Source: Bacillota bacterium (GTDB taxonomy: Bacteria; Bacillota; Clostridia; Acetivibrionales; DSM-1351). From it: a stretch of DNA of 6,988 nucleotides. A program made the translations under genes and the position numbers. Below, piece after piece: positions 5,804 through 6,988 of this stretch. Every line of letters starts with the position of its first letter. The stretch's first letter is position 1. The stretch lies in the NCBI GenBank assembly GCA_023391425.1, contig JAEWAX010000166.1, positions 1-6,988 of the forward strand, in the 5' to 3' direction. The notes under the pieces are model-generated. The model did no database searches and was not told the DNA's origin. It saw nothing but the letters and a program-made list of their open reading frames with translations.

Positions 5804-6988
5804 ATGAATTATTGCAAACAAATAGATAAGTATATTTCACTATATTTAGATGAATTACTTGATGATAAAGTTAAAACAGAATTTTTAAAACATATTTATG
5901 AATGCAACCAGTGTTCTTCTAAACTTAATGAAGCCTCATATGTTGCTGATGTATGTAGAGAAAATCAAGATATCCAGCTTCCAGATAATTTTTCAGCATC
6001 CCTCCATGAACGACTATTGGAAGCAGGTGGAGATAAAGGTGAGAATAAAATTTGGACCTTTGTGCATAACAAAAGGTTTATTGCAAGTTTATCTACGGCA
6101 GCTGTTCTTATTGTTTCATTACTAGCATATAATTCATTCCCACATAGGGGTTCATTAGACACTACTAGTATGGCTAATGATGCATTACAAGTCGAAACAT
6201 CTAGTGCTGATAATAGTGAATACGGAAGTAGTGAAAATAAAAGTGCAATAATCCCTAAAGATAAGGCTAACAGTACTTCACAAAGTAATTCATTGGCTGA
6301 CAGCTCTTCATCAAATGGAACTATGTCAAACAATGCTTCATCAAATAATACTGTGGCTAACAGTACTTCGCAAAATAATACCATTGCTGGAAGTACTTCA
6401 TCAAAAGCAGCTGGTACACGAACTGAAAGTATGCCTACAGCTCCAAGCAAACCTGTAGCTCAAAACCCTGATGTGACTGTAACCTTCAATAAATCAGTTT
6501 CAAATGAAGAAGAAAACAATAACCAACAGGCTAGTAAATGTCAAGATAAGGAAACCGCTAGTTCAAGTAACAAGGAGTGTGAGAAGAAACAAGGGATAGA
6601 TGCTTCTTGCTATACTTTAAATTCAAAAAATCAAACTGACACCAATCAATACTTCTTAAATTATGCTGAATTAAATTTAAAAGTATCTTCTGCAGATATG
6701 GAAATTGAAGACTTAAGAGAAATTATGAAGGATTTCAATGCAATTGAGTTAAAACCTGTTACAATTAATAGTGAAGTCGAAAATTCAACACAAAATTCAA
6801 CAGACGAATCAAAAGACAATTCGACAAACGTTGTAAAGTCTTCAGAGGAAAGCCCTAAATACGTTGACTATTATTTACCTTTAAGTTCATATACTGAATT
6901 GGAGAATGTAGCTACAAAACAATTTAATCTGAAATTGAGCGTGAAAACTGATATAATAAAAACTGATATTTCGGATAAATATAATGAT
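5804..6988 (+). CDS. Membrane-anchored zinc-finger anti-sigma factor (partial, runs off window)
   Basis: At least 395 residues are present, with no stop before the window end. The cytoplasmic N-terminus has the zinc-binding anti-sigma motif H30-x3-C34-x2-C37 (HIYECNQC), which in this family grips the cognate ECF sigma. One membrane helix follows at about 91-110 (RFIASLSTAAVLIVSLLAYN). The rest should lie outside the membrane. It includes a Ser/Asn/Thr-rich linker (about 115-205) with a 30-residue internal repeat, three cysteines (246, 259, 269), and from about 283 a more ordered, charged region with possible helices and strands. GGAGGAGGGG at 5789-5798 is an excellent ribosome binding site for the ATG. 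Envelope signals would lead to its proteolysis and release of the sigma factor (family knowledge). The extracytoplasmic domain is much longer than in minimal RsiW-like proteins, and I do not recognise it. Confidence 0.9.
   Translation, partial: MNYCKQIDKYISLYLDELLDDKVKTEFLKHIYECNQCSSKLNEASYVADVCRENQDIQLPDNFSASLHERLLEAGGDKGENKIWTFVHNKRFIASLSTAAVLIVSLLAYNSFPHRGSLDTTSMANDALQVETSSADNSEYGSSENKSAIIPKDKANSTSQSNSLADSSSSNGTMSNNASSNNTVANSTSQNNTIAGSTSSKAAGTRTESMPTAPSKPVAQNPDVTVTFNKSVSNEEENNNQQASKCQDKETASSSNKECEKKQGIDASCYTLNSKNQTDTNQYFLNYAELNLKVSSADMEIEDLREIMKDFNAIELKPVTINSEVENSTQNSTDESKDNSTNVVKSSEESPKYVDYYLPLSSYTELENVATKQFNLKLSVKTDIIKTDISDKYND
6265..6369 (+). repeat. Intragenic repeat in the anti-sigma linker (90-bp period)
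   Basis: The 15-base string GGCTAACAGTACTTC occurs at 6265-6279 and again at 6355-6369, exactly 90 bases apart. The encoded ANSTSQ therefore recurs every 30 residues (155-160 and 185-190) and is followed each time by similar N/S/T-rich residues. This indicates that the linker grew by in-frame duplication. Confidence 0.7.

Noticed and set aside
5898..6125. 75-codon plus-strand frame inside the anti-sigma gene
   Set aside because: It overlaps, out of frame, a gene with a recognisable zinc motif and membrane helix. It has no ribosome binding site of its own.
5965..6450. 161-codon minus-strand open frame rich in Leu/Ala/Val
   Set aside because: It is the antisense shadow of the Ser/Asn/Thr-rich anti-sigma coding region, with no family resemblance and no clear ribosome binding site.
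6820..6826. Third TTCGACA (Spo0A box core) in the window
   Set aside because: It lies inside the anti-sigma coding sequence, far from any promoter. One such match is about what chance gives in 7 kb of this composition.

Overview
The window looks like chromosome from a low-GC, endospore-forming Firmicute, most likely a member of the Clostridia. The evidence is AT-rich DNA, strong AGGAGG-type ribosome binding sites, a T-box-controlled tRNA synthetase gene, spore-coat genes of the CotF type, and an ECF sigma/anti-sigma pair of the SigW kind. I cannot name the species from sequence alone.

Left part (1-1660): the 3' end of a tyrosine-type T-box leader, with antiterminator and terminator, precedes tyrS. 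Between the T-box terminator and the tyrS ribosome binding site lies a compact 153-bp, GC-richer, doubly palindromic element with 8-bp terminal inverted repeats. It is probably a MITE-like insertion, or else a structured RNA module. A strong hairpin terminator follows tyrS.

Centre-left (1683-3840): a KtrB/TrkH potassium channel-like subunit is on the minus strand, converging with tyrS, and no KtrA partner is in view. Divergent from it is a two-gene plus-strand unit of small proteins. The second is recognisably a CotF-family spore coat protein. A long hairpin without a T-run closes the unit.

Centre-right (3841-4937): a MurA gene is broken off at the catalytic-cysteine loop, after about 116 of roughly 420 residues. 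It runs directly into the 3' end of a convergent minus-strand single-domain response regulator. The join looks like an old rearrangement breakpoint. Upstream of the regulator are two identical Spo0A-box sequences (TGTCGAA) spaced 16 bp apart, suggesting control by the sporulation master regulator.

Right part (5095-6988): an extended -10 promoter leads to an ECF sigma factor gene. Its membrane-anchored zinc-finger anti-sigma factor follows at once and runs off the window end. The anti-sigma factor has a long Ser/Asn/Thr-rich extracytoplasmic region with an internal 30-residue repeat. The pair would form a cell-envelope stress-sensing switch.

I found no CRISPR array, complete insertion sequence, tRNA or rRNA, and no clear new defence-like system. 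The least explained items are the palindromic element at 104-256, the murA/response-regulator junction, and the 0A-box pair.
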